Assembly: GCF_030580915.1 (NCBI RefSeq)
Contig: NZ_JAUQTA010000002.1
Location: forward strand, 434,001 to 498,000
Direction: 5' to 3'
Length of the DNA: 64,000 nucleotides
Origin: Nocardioides jiangxiensis
GTDB lineage: Bacteria; Actinomycetota; Actinomycetes; Propionibacteriales; Nocardioidaceae
Notes under the pieces: generated by a model
Databases searched by the model: none
What the model saw: the letters and a program-made list of their open reading frames with translations, nothing else
What the model was told of the DNA's origin: nothing
Shown here: in pieces, positions 9,976-22,327 of the stretch
Layout: the number at the start of each line of letters is the position of its first letter
How positions within the stretch are numbered: position 1 is the first letter of the stretch
Translations under genes and position numbers: made by a program

Positions 9976-10609
9976 CCGTCGCCCTGGCCGGCTCGCCGTG
10001 GCCGGCGTCGCAGCCGCGCTCTGCCTCGGCCTCCCGGCGTGCTCGTCCACGCCCGACGCCACCGCCCCGTTCCACGGAAGCACCCTGAAGACGCCCTGGA
10101 AGATCCCGGCCACGTCGCTGACCGCGACCGACGCGGCGTCGTACTCCTTCGCCGACGAGCACGCGCCGCTGACGCTGGTCTTCTTCGGCTACACCAACTG
10201 TCCGGACGTCTGCAGCCAGGAGATGGCCGACATCACCTCGGCGCTGGTCCGCATCCCGAAGGACGAGCGCGACGACGTGGACGTGGTCTTCGTGACCACC
10301 GACCCGAAGCGCGACACCGTGCCCGCGCTCAAGCGCTACCTGGGAGCGTTCGACCCGGACTTCGTCGGCGTCACCGGCCAGGCTGCCGACCTGACCGCCA
10401 TGGCGGAGGCCTTCCACGTGTACGCGGCGAAGGCGGGGCCCGGCGGGCAGGGCGCTCCCGACAGCAACAACCCCGGTCGCACGGGCTACCTCGTGGAGCA
10501 CACGGACTACACCTTCGCGGTCCAGCACGGCCGGGCCACGGCGTTCTGGAACCGAGACACCACCAGCCAGCAGCTGGCCCAGGACATCAGCCATCTCCTC
10601 GAGGAGTGA
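9968..10609 (+). CDS. SCO1/SenC family copper lipoprotein
   Basis: Extracytoplasmic lipoprotein of 213 residues. The signal peptide ends in the lipobox LPAC about 25 residues in. The thioredoxin-like SCO domain shows the copper-binding CPDVC (in TNCPDVCSQEM) and the distal His in VEHTDYTF. SCO proteins deliver copper to, or keep reduced, the CuA site of cytochrome c oxidase. GTG 9968 is chosen because GGAG lies nine bases upstream; GTG 9962 is possible but too close to that site. It overlaps trpA by eight bases and is followed after one base by lgt, the enzyme that would lipidate it. Confidence 0.9.
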   Translation: MPDRRPGRLAVAGVAAALCLGLPACSSTPDATAPFHGSTLKTPWKIPATSLTATDAASYSFADEHAPLTLVFFGYTNCPDVCSQEMADITSALVRIPKDERDDVDVVFVTTDPKRDTVPALKRYLGAFDPDFVGVTGQAADLTAMAEAFHVYAAKAGPGGQGAPDSNNPGRTGYLVEHTDYTFAVQHGRATAFWNRDTTSQQLAQDISHLLEE

Positions 10610-10610
10610 C

Positions 10611-11459
10611 GTGACCACTCTGTTCATCCCGAGCCCGGCGCAGGGTGTCTGGCACCTCGGCCCGCTCCCGCTGCGCGCCTACGCGCTGTGCATCATCCTC
10701 GGCATCGTCGCCGCGGTCTGGATCGGCGAGCGGCGCTGGATCGCCCGGGGCGGGAAGGCGGGGGAGATCCAGGACCTCGCCCTGTGGTGCGTTCCCTTCG
10801 GCATCGTGGGTGGCCGGCTGTACCACGTGATCACCGACCACGACCTGTACTTCGGCCAGGGGCGGCACGCCGTCGACGCCCTCAAGATCTGGCACGGGGG
10901 ACTGGGCATCTGGGGTGCGATCGCCCTGGGTGCCGTGGGTGCGATCATCGGCGCCCGCGTGATGGGCCTGCGGATCCTGCCGGTGCTCGACTCCCTCGCG
11001 CCGGGCGTCCTGGTGGCCCAGGCGATCGGCCGCTTCGGCAACTACTTCAACCAGGAGCTCTTCGGCAAGCCGACCGACCTCCCGTGGGCGCTCGAGATCG
11101 ACGCCGCCCACCGGCCCGCCGGCTACGAGAACGTCGCCACCTTCCACCCGACCTTCCTCTACGAGTCGCTGTGGTGCCTGGCGGCGTTCGCCGTCATCGT
11201 GCTGCTCGAGCGTCGCTTCGGGCTCGGCCACGGCAAGACGCTCGCCCTCTACGCCCTGCTCTACACCGCCGGGCGCGGCTGGATCGAGACCCTGCGCATC
11301 GACCCCGTCGAGCTCCACGACGTCGGCGGTCTCCGGTTCAACGTCTGGATGTCGCTCGTCGTCTTCAGCCTGTCCGCGGCCTACCTCGTCTGGGCGTCGG
11401 TCAAGCGCCCCGGTCGCGAGGACGGGATCTACCGGACGCAGCGGGACGCAACCGTCTGA
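10611..11459 (+). CDS. lgt: Prolipoprotein diacylglyceryl transferase
   Basis: Membrane enzyme that moves diacylglycerol from phosphatidylglycerol to the lipobox Cys of prolipoproteins. The protein has 282 residues with about seven hydrophobic helices. The Lgt signature GRFGNYFNQELFGKPT is near residues 142-157 and the HGG of KIWHGGLG near 100. GTG start with AGGAG five bases upstream. The gene lies one base after the SCO lipoprotein gene, in the trpA-lgt order typical of actinobacteria. Confidence 0.97.
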   Translation: MTTLFIPSPAQGVWHLGPLPLRAYALCIILGIVAAVWIGERRWIARGGKAGEIQDLALWCVPFGIVGGRLYHVITDHDLYFGQGRHAVDALKIWHGGLGIWGAIALGAVGAIIGARVMGLRILPVLDSLAPGVLVAQAIGRFGNYFNQELFGKPTDLPWALEIDAAHRPAGYENVATFHPTFLYESLWCLAAFAVIVLLERRFGLGHGKTLALYALLYTAGRGWIETLRIDPVELHDVGGLRFNVWMSLVVFSLSAAYLVWASVKRPGREDGIYRTQRDATV

Positions 11460-11470
11460 GACGCCGGTCA

Positions 11471-11487
11471 CTCCAGCCTCCCTGGAG
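11471..11487 (+). terminator. Weak hairpin after lgt
   Basis: CTCCAG and CTGGAG form a six-base-pair stem with a five-base loop, followed by a short T-containing stretch. It may weakly end lgt transcription before gltB. No clear gltB promoter stands out in 11488-11630; GATACT at 11521-11526 is one possible -10. Confidence 0.3.
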
Positions 11488-11636
11488 TCGATTTCGGGAG
11501 GAGCGGCAGGGGACCGGAGTGATACTCTGACCATTCCGCTAGGGCCAACGTCGTCCCCTGCGTTTCCTTTTGCTTCTTGCATTGCCGATTCGCCGCGCCC
11601 TCACGGGCAGGCGCAGACGACGACGGGAGAATGCCC

Positions 11637-16167
<4,531 letters not shown>

Positions 16168-16175
<8 letters not shown>

Positions 16176-17628
16176 CCCGAAGGGCTTTCTGAAGGAAGGC
16201 CGCCAGGTCGCGACCCGTCGTCCCGTCGACGAGCGCGTGAACGACTGGAAGGAGGTCTACCCCGATGGTGGCATCGGCAAGACCCTGCTTCCGATCATCA
16301 CGACGCAGGCGAGCCGCTGCATGGACTGCGGCATCCCGTTCTGCCACCAGGGCTGCCCGCTGGGCAACATCATCCCGGAGTGGAACGACCTAGTGTACCG
16401 CAACGACTGGGAGGCCGCGATCGAGCGGCTGCACGCGACCAACAACTTCCCGGAGTTCACCGGTCGCCTCTGCCCGGCCCCGTGCGAGACGGCCTGTGTC
16501 CTGGGCATCAACCAGGACCCGGTGACGATCAAGAACATCGAGGTCTCGATCATCGACAAGGCGTGGGAGTCCGGCTTCGTCCGCCCCGTCGAGGCCGAGT
16601 GGCTCTCCGGCAAGACCGTGGCGGTCATCGGCTCCGGCCCGGCCGGCCTCGCCGCCGCGCAGCAGCTCACGCGTGCCGGCCACACCGTCGCCGTCTACGA
16701 GCGCGCGGACCGTGCGGGTGGTCTCCTCCGCTACGGCATCCCCGAGTTCAAGATGGAGAAGGCGCAGGTCGACCGCCGTCTCGAGCAGATGAAGAAGGAA
16801 GGCACCGTCTTCCGCACCGGCGTCAACGTCGGTGAGGAGATCACGGGGGACCAGCTCCGTGAGCGCTACGACGCCGTCGTCCTCGCCATCGGCTCGACCG
16901 TCCCGCGTGGCCTGCCGGTCCCGGGTGCGGAGCTCGGTGGCATCCACCAGGCGATGGAGTTCCTGCCGCAGGCCAACCGCTTCGCGTACGGCGACACCGT
17001 CGAGGACCAGATCGTGGCGACCGGCAAGAACGTCGTCATCATCGGTGGCGGTGACACCGGCGCCGACTGCCTGGGCACCTCGATCCGCCAGGGCGCCAAG
17101 TCGGTCACGCAGCTCGAGATCATGCCGCGTCCCTCCGAGGAGCGGCCTGCCGGCCAGCCGTGGCCGACGTACCCGATGACCTACAAGGTCTCCTCGGCCC
17201 ACGAGGAGGGCGGCGAGCGCGTCTACGCGACGTCGACCGTCGAGTTCCTCGGCGACGAGAACGGCAACGTCCGTGCGCTGAAGGTCACCGAGGTCGGTCC
17301 CGACTTCAAGGCGATCGAGGGCACCGAGCGGGAGATCCCGGCCGAGCTCGTCCTCATGGCGATGGGCTTCCTCCACCCGGAGAAGGCCGGTCTCGTCGAG
17401 CAGCTCGGTGTCGAGCTGGACGAGCGTGGCAACGTCAAGCGCGACCTCGACTACAAGTCGTCGGTCGACGGCGTGTACGTCGCCGGTGACGCCGGTCGTG
17501 GCCAGTCGCTCATCGTCTGGGCGATCGCCGAGGGCCGCTCTGCGGCCGCCGCGGTGGACCGGTTCCTGACCGGCTCCACGACGCTGCCGGCGCCGATCCC
17601 GCCGACGGCTCGCCCGCTGATGGCCTGA
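16168..17628 (+). CDS. gltD: Glutamate synthase (NADPH) small subunit
   Basis: FAD protein of 486 residues that takes electrons from NADPH and passes them to GltB. The N-terminus holds the cysteine groups [14 protein letters not shown] and CPAPCETAC for two 4Fe-4S clusters. The FAD-binding motif [15 protein letters not shown] is near residue 153 and the NADPH-binding motif [15 protein letters not shown] near 290. The gene overlaps gltB by eight bases, ensuring matched synthesis. A strong terminator follows. Confidence 0.97.
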
Positions 17629-17644
17629 GCAACCACCTGACAAG

Positions 17645-17675
17645 AGACCCCCTCCCACACGGGAGGGGGTCTTTT
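17645..17675 (+). terminator. Rho-independent terminator of gltBD
   Basis: A perfect 12-base-pair stem (17645-17656 with 17661-17672), ACAC loop, then a T run. This is the best canonical terminator in the window. Confidence 0.92.
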
Positions 17676-17732
17676 GCTGTCCAAGCGACGAAAGTTCGTC
17701 GTTGTGACTGTCAGGTAACCGGCCCGGACCAC

Positions 17733-17738
17733 TAGGGT
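17733..17738 (+). promoter_or_regulatory. Leaderless promoter -10 (TAGGGT) of pyk
   Basis: TAGGGT ends six bases before the GTG of pyk, and no ribosome-binding site is present. Transcription most likely starts at the GTG. Confidence 0.65.
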
Positions 17739-17744
17739 CGAGGG

Positions 17745-19205
17745 GTGCGGAGAGCAAAGATCGTGTGCACCCTCGGCCCTGCCGTCTCGACCCCGGACAA
17801 GATCCGGGCACTCGTGGACGCGGGCATGGACGTGGCACGGATGAACATGAGCCACGGGTCGCACGACGACCACGCCCGGATCTACCAGCTGGTGCGCGAC
17901 GCCGCTGAGCAGGCAGGCCGCTCGGTCGGCATCTTCGCCGACCTGCAGGGCCCCAAGATCCGCCTGGAGCGCTTCGGCGACGGCCCGGTCGACCTCGAGC
18001 AGGGCCAGGCCTGGACCATCACCACGCGTGACGTCGACGGCAACAACCTCGAGTGCGGCACGACCTACAAGGGCCTGCCGGGCGACGTGAGGATCGGCGA
18101 CCCGATCCTCATCGACGACGGCAAGGTGCGGCTGGTCGTGACCGGTGTCTCCGACACCGACGTGCACACCCAGGTCGTCGTCCCCGGCACGGTGAGCAAC
18201 AACAAGGGCATCAACCTGCCCGGCGTACCCGTGTCGGTCCCGGCGATGTCGGAGAAGGACGTCGAGGACCTGCGCTTCGCGCTGAAGCTCGGCGTCGACT
18301 TCATCGCGCTCTCGTTCGTGCGCAACGCGGCAGATGCCGAGGACGTCCGCGTGATCATGCGCGAGGAGGGCCGGATCGTCCCGGTCATCGGCAAGATCGA
18401 GAAGCCGCAGGCGGTCGAGGCGATCGACGAGATCGTCGACGCCTTCGATGGCCTGATGGTCGCCCGCGGTGACCTCGGAGTCGAGTGCCCGCTCGAGGAG
18501 GTGCCCTTCATCCAGAAGACGGTCATCGAGAAGGCGCGCCGCTTCGCGAAGCCGGTCATCGTGGCCACCCAGATGCTCGAGTCGATGATCGGCGCACCCG
18601 CGCCGACCCGCGCCGAGGCTTCCGACGTCGCCAACGCGATCATCGACGGCGCCGACTGCGTCATGCTCTCGGGTGAGACGAGCGTCGGCGCCTACCCGAT
18701 CGCCGCCGTGCAGACGATGGCCCGGATCCTCGCCGCCGCCGAGGAGCACAGCCTCGAGCACATGGCGCTGATCAACTGGAACCCGCGCACCACCGGCGGC
18801 ATCATCGCGAAGGCCGCCGCGGAGGTCGCCGAGCGGGTCGGCGCGAAGTACGTCGTGGCCTTCACGACCAGCGGCGACTCCGCCCGCCGGCTGTCGCGCT
18901 ACCGGGGCCGGATCCCGATCCTGGCCTTCACGCCCCAGGCGGACACCCGCTCCCAGCTCTGCATGGCATGGGGCGTCGAGGTCTTCCAGACCGCGACCGT
19001 CGAGCACACCGACGAGATGGTCCGTCAGGTCGACGAGGCCCTGCTCGCCAGCGGTCGCGTCGACGAGGGCGACCTGGTCGTCATCATCGCGGGTTCGCCT
19101 CCGGGCATCCCCGGGTCGACCAACGCCCTGCGGGTCCACCGCATGGGCGATGCGATCAACGAGGTCGCTCCGGCGTACCACCGCAGCACGGTCGCCGAGG
19201 ACTGA
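17745..19205 (+). CDS. pyk: Pyruvate kinase
   Basis: Glycolytic enzyme that transfers phosphate from phosphoenolpyruvate to ADP. The protein has 486 residues, normal length. Motifs in order: substrate region KIVCTLGPAVS at the N-terminus, MNMSHGS, the active-site segment IGKIEKPQA with the catalytic Lys, MVARGDLGVE and the potassium/ADP region MLSGETSVGAYP. The C-terminal allosteric domain follows from about residue 350. GTG start from a leaderless promoter. Ends just before a long hairpin. Confidence 0.97.
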   Translation: MRRAKIVCTLGPAVSTPDKIRALVDAGMDVARMNMSHGSHDDHARIYQLVRDAAEQAGRSVGIFADLQGPKIRLERFGDGPVDLEQGQAWTITTRDVDGNNLECGTTYKGLPGDVRIGDPILIDDGKVRLVVTGVSDTDVHTQVVVPGTVSNNKGINLPGVPVSVPAMSEKDVEDLRFALKLGVDFIALSFVRNAADAEDVRVIMREEGRIVPVIGKIEKPQAVEAIDEIVDAFDGLMVARGDLGVECPLEEVPFIQKTVIEKARRFAKPVIVATQMLESMIGAPAPTRAEASDVANAIIDGADCVMLSGETSVGAYPIAAVQTMARILAAAEEHSLEHMALINWNPRTTGGIIAKAAAEVAERVGAKYVVAFTTSGDSARRLSRYRGRIPILAFTPQADTRSQLCMAWGVEVFQTATVEHTDEMVRQVDEALLASGRVDEGDLVVIIAGSPPGIPGSTNALRVHRMGDAINEVAPAYHRSTVAED

Positions 19206-19212
19206 ACGACAT

Positions 19213-19243
19213 CAGGGCCGCACTCCGGGGGAGTGCGGCCCTG
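19213..19243. terminator. Hairpin terminator after pyk
   Basis: A perfect 13-base-pair stem (19213-19225 with 19231-19243) with a CGGGG loop and only a short T tract. It lies between pyk and the convergent tRNA gene and can serve both. Confidence 0.75.
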
Positions 19244-19248
19244 TTGCG

Positions 19249-19321
19249 TGCCCCGGGTGGGATTCGAACCCACACTGGACGGTGTTTGAGACCGCTTCCT
19301 CTGCCGTTGGGATACCGGGGC
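19249..19321 (-). tRNA. tRNA-Leu(CAA)-like, short variable arm
   Basis: A 73-base cloverleaf on the minus strand. The 7-base-pair acceptor (GCCCCGG with CCGGGGC) and discriminator A are followed by no encoded CCA. The D arm contains GG in its loop and has a three-pair stem of leucine type. The anticodon stem GCGGT/ACCGT encloses loop CTCAAAC, so the anticodon is CAA (reads UUG). The T arm is GTGGG-TTCGAAT-CCCAC. The variable region is only five bases, whereas bacterial tRNA-Leu normally has a long extra arm. All stems pair well, so it looks functional, but decoding as Leu is an inference from the anticodon. Confidence 0.85.
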
Positions 19322-19373
19322 GCCAGCGGCCAACCCTAGTCGCATCGCAGGTGCGCGCCGTACGCCGGGCGGC

Positions 19374-19379
19374 TAGCCT
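19374..19379 (+). promoter_or_regulatory. Leaderless promoter -10 (TAGCCT) of the ANTAR regulator
   Basis: TAGCCT ends seven bases before GTG 19387, with no ribosome-binding site between. It also marks the start: upstream in-frame codons run into the antisense of the tRNA. Confidence 0.6.
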
Positions 19380-19386
19380 TGCCGCC

Positions 19387-19986
19387 GTGACCAGCACTCC
19401 GCCGCGCCGTGTCCTCATCGCCGAGGACGAGGCCCTCATCCGCATGGACCTCGCCGAGATGCTCGCCGAGGAGGGCTACGACGTCGTGGGCCAGGCGGCC
19501 GACGGCGAGCAGGCGATCGCCCTGGCCGAGGAGCTGCGCCCCGACCTGGTCGTCCTCGACGTGAAGATGCCCCGCCTCGACGGCATCGCCGCGGCGCAGC
19601 GGATCGCGGGGGAGCGGATCGCGCCGGTGGTCATCCTGACCGCGTTCGCCCAGCGCGAGCTGGTGGAGCGGGCCCGGGACGCGGGCGCCATGGCGTACCT
19701 GGTCAAGCCGTTCACCCGCAACGACCTGGTGCCGGCCATCGAGATGGCGGTCAGCCGGTTCGCCGAGGTCGCCGCCCTCGAGGTCGAGGTGGGTGACCTG
19801 ACCGAGCGCCTGGAGACCCGCAAGGCGGTCGACCGGGCCAAGGGCGTGCTGCAGAAGGACATGGGGCTCTCCGAGCCCGAGGCGTTCCGCTGGATCCAGA
19901 AGACCGCGATGGACCTGCGCCTCTCGATGCGCCAGGTCGCGGACGGCATCGTCGAGCACGGCGCCACCGGCGCCTCCGGTGCCTGA
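19387..19986 (+). CDS. pdtaR: ANTAR-domain response regulator (PdtaR type)
   Basis: Cytosolic two-component regulator of 199 residues. The receiver domain (about 8-125) has the acidic pocket AEDEAL, the phosphorylatable Asp in VVLDVKMPRLDG and the conserved Lys in LVKPF. The C-terminal ANTAR domain (about 135-190) contains KAVDRAKGVLQKDMGLSEPEA. ANTAR proteins bind paired RNA hairpins and prevent early transcription termination. Gene order near pyk and polA matches mycobacterial Rv1626. The partner histidine kinase is not in the window. Confidence 0.92.
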   Translation: MTSTPPRRVLIAEDEALIRMDLAEMLAEEGYDVVGQAADGEQAIALAEELRPDLVVLDVKMPRLDGIAAAQRIAGERIAPVVILTAFAQRELVERARDAGAMAYLVKPFTRNDLVPAIEMAVSRFAEVAALEVEVGDLTERLETRKAVDRAKGVLQKDMGLSEPEAFRWIQKTAMDLRLSMRQVADGIVEHGATGASGA

Positions 19987-20051
19987 GCCTGCGTGTTCGG
20001 TGCCGGCAAAAGTTCGGTCACGTTTCTGTTTCCACGCGCGTCGAACCTGTC

Positions 20052-20077
20052 GCGTGACCCGGGTCACGCACTAGGTT
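20052..20077 (+). promoter_or_regulatory. livK promoter with CRP-like palindrome
   Basis: GCGTGACCCGGGTCACGC (20052-20069) is a perfect 18-base palindrome containing GTGA-N6-TCAC, the half-sites of CRP/GlxR-family regulators. It directly precedes a TAGGTT hexamer (20072-20077) that can act as -10, so the bound protein would cover the -35 region. Transcription would start near 20084, leaving a leader of about 44 bases with GGAG before the livK GTG. Confidence 0.6.
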
Positions 20078-20127
20078 TCGATCGATCGCGGACATCGCCG
20101 TCCGCCTGAATCGATCGGAGACAAATC

Positions 20128-21237
20128 GTGCGTTTTTCCTCGAAGGCTGTTGCGGGCCTGATGCTGGCCGGCCTCGCCACGACCTCGCTCGCGGCGTGTG
20201 GTTCCAGCGACAAGGGCTCTGCCAGCGGCGACTTCTGCGGCAAGAACATCGCGTTCCTCGGAGCGCTCTCGGGCGACGCGGGTGCCCTGGGCCAGAACAT
20301 GGTCAACGGCATCAACCTGGCGCTGAAGGAGTACAACGCCAAGAACGCTGACTGCAAGATCAGCCTGAAGAAGTTCGACTCGCAGGGCGACCCGGCGAAG
20401 GCTCCCGCTCTCGCCACGCAGATCATCAACGACGACTCGATCTTCGGCCTGATCGGCCCGGGCTTCTCGGGCGAGTCGCTCGCCACCGGCAAGACCTTCT
20501 TCGAGGCGGGTCTCCCGTCCATCTCGCCGTCCGCCACCGCGGACGCGATCACCCAGTCCGGCTGGACCACGTGGCACCGCGTCATCGGCAACAACGACAC
20601 CCAGGGCAAGGCGGGTGTCTCCTACCTGACCGGCACCATCGGCGCCAAGAAGGTCTTCGTCGTCGACGACGGCCAGGACTACTCGAAGGGCCTCGCCGCC
20701 ACGGTGAAGAAGGCGCTCGGCAGCAACATGGTCGACTCCGACCAGATCTCGGTCGGCGACACCAACATGTCTGCCGTCGTCCAGGCCGTGAAGGCCTCCG
20801 GTGCCGACGCCGTCTACTACGCCGGTTACTACACGGAGGCGGGCCTGCTCGTGAAGCAGCTCCGCCAGGGTGGCTTCAAGGGCACCTACATGTCGGGTGA
20901 CGGCTCCGAGGACCCGCACTTCGTGCAGGTCGCGGGTCCGCAGGCCGCCGAGGGCGCGATCCTGACGGCTCCCGCGGGTCCGGCACCGAAGTCCTTCGAC
21001 GCCACGGGCCTCTACGCCACCCAGGCCTACGACGCGTCGAACATCTTCCTGGCGGCCGTCGAGAAGGGCGTCAAGACGGAGAAGGACCTCAACGACTTCA
21101 TCGGTTCGTACACCGGTGAGGGCGTCAGTGGACCGATCGCCTTCGACGACAAGGGCGACATCAAGCAGACGACGATCTACGCCTACTTCGTCAAGGACGG
21201 CAAGCTCCAGGTGAACACGCCGAAGGCGATCTCCTGA
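20128..21237 (+). CDS. livK: Branched-chain amino acid ABC transporter, substrate-binding lipoprotein
   Basis: Extracytoplasmic lipoprotein of 369 residues. The signal peptide ends in the lipobox LAAC (Cys 24). The mature part is a periplasmic-binding-protein type 1 fold of the LivJ/LivK family, with IAFLGALSGDAGALGQNMVNG at the start and IGPGFSGESLATG forming the ligand pocket. It captures leucine, isoleucine, valine or related ligands and feeds LivHMGF encoded just downstream. GTG start with GGAG seven bases upstream. Likely controlled by a CRP-like regulator at the promoter palindrome. Confidence 0.93.
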   Translation: MRFSSKAVAGLMLAGLATTSLAACGSSDKGSASGDFCGKNIAFLGALSGDAGALGQNMVNGINLALKEYNAKNADCKISLKKFDSQGDPAKAPALATQIINDDSIFGLIGPGFSGESLATGKTFFEAGLPSISPSATADAITQSGWTTWHRVIGNNDTQGKAGVSYLTGTIGAKKVFVVDDGQDYSKGLAATVKKALGSNMVDSDQISVGDTNMSAVVQAVKASGADAVYYAGYYTEAGLLVKQLRQGGFKGTYMSGDGSEDPHFVQVAGPQAAEGAILTAPAGPAPKSFDATGLYATQAYDASNIFLAAVEKGVKTEKDLNDFIGSYTGEGVSGPIAFDDKGDIKQTTIYAYFVKDGKLQVNTPKAIS

Positions 21238-21310
21238 CCGACTGACTCGTCCGAGCCAGGCTGCGGCCGGGGTCACCCGGCCGCAGCCCACTCACGTGGA
21301 GGGAAAGCCC

Positions 21311-22327
21311 TTGCACTTCGACAAGCTCTTCGGAAGTCTCGACGGCTTCCTGAGCTACACCACAGGCGGGTTGGTCTTCGGAGCCATCTACGCCCTGGTC
21401 GCCCTGGGCTACACGATGGTCTACGGCGTTCTGCAGCTCATCAACTTCGCCCACTCCGAAGTGTTCATGTTCGGTACCTTCGCGGTGGCCTGGGTGTTCG
21501 TGCTGCTGCACGGCACCGACGGCGTCACATGGAGCCTCGGCAAGGCCTTGCCCATCCTGCTCGCGGCGCTCATAGCCGCGATGGTCGTCTCCGGACTCGT
21601 GGCGCTCCTGCTCGAGCGCGTCGCCTACCGGCCGCTCCTCAAGAAGAACGCTCCCAAGCTCATCGCGCTGATCTCCGCGATCGGCGCCTCCTTCGCCCTC
21701 TCCGAGGCGATGGGCCTGCGCGACCACTTCGCCAGCTGGTTCGGCCTCGACGACAACCTGGCCGACTACGTGAGCCCCGGGGGAGCGCGTGACGTCTACT
21801 CGAACCCGGTGACGATCGAGCCGACGCCGCTGTTCTCCATCGGCGGTTACCAGGTCACCGACGTCGACCTCGTGGTGGTCATCGCCGCCATCCTGATGAT
21901 GGTGGCGCTGGACCAGTTCGTCCGTCGTACCCGCTTCGGCCGCGGCATCCGCGCCGTGGCGCAGGACCCCGAGTCCGCCTCCCTGATGGGCGTCAACTCG
22001 CAGCGCGTCATCCAGGGAACGTTCCTCATCGGCGGCCTCATGGCCGGTGCTGCAGCGACGCTCTACATGATGAAGATCGGCTCCACCCGTCAGAACGCCG
22101 GGTTCATCCTGGGCGTCAAGGCGTTCACCGCCGCCGTCATGGGTGGCATCGGCAACCTCCGTGGCGCCCTCCTCGGCGGCCTGGTCCTCGGTGTCATGGA
22201 GAACTGGGGCTCCGCCGTGTTCGGCGCACAATGGAAGGACGTCGTCGCCTTCGTCCTGCTGGTCCTCGTCCTCCTCCTGCGGCCCTCGGGACTCCTGGGC
22301 GAGGCGCTCGGAAAGGCACGCGCATGA
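21311..22327 (+). CDS. livH: Branched-chain amino acid ABC transporter, permease LivH
   Basis: Membrane permease of 338 residues with about eight helices. It carries the LivH pattern: GLVFGAIYALVALGYTMVYGV near the N-terminus and the coupling loop region GRGIRAVAQDPESASLMGVN. TTG 21311 is chosen because the ribosome-binding site GGAGGGAA (21298-21305) lies at proper distance; an in-frame GTG at 21296 is upstream of that site. The stop overlaps livM (ATGA). Confidence 0.93.
   Translation: MHFDKLFGSLDGFLSYTTGGLVFGAIYALVALGYTMVYGVLQLINFAHSEVFMFGTFAVAWVFVLLHGTDGVTWSLGKALPILLAALIAAMVVSGLVALLLERVAYRPLLKKNAPKLIALISAIGASFALSEAMGLRDHFASWFGLDDNLADYVSPGGARDVYSNPVTIEPTPLFSIGGYQVTDVDLVVVIAAILMMVALDQFVRRTRFGRGIRAVAQDPESASLMGVNSQRVIQGTFLIGGLMAGAAATLYMMKIGSTRQNAGFILGVKAFTAAVMGGIGNLRGALLGGLVLGVMENWGSAVFGAQWKDVVAFVLLVLVLLLRPSGLLGEALGKARA

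Noticed and set aside
19249..19321. tRNA as an integration site for a genomic island
   Set aside because: No integrase gene and no second copy of the tRNA 3' end are seen in the flanking sequence.
21296..21310. GTG at 21296 as livH start
   Set aside because: The ribosome-binding site GGAGGGAA lies inside this stretch, at proper distance from TTG 21311.
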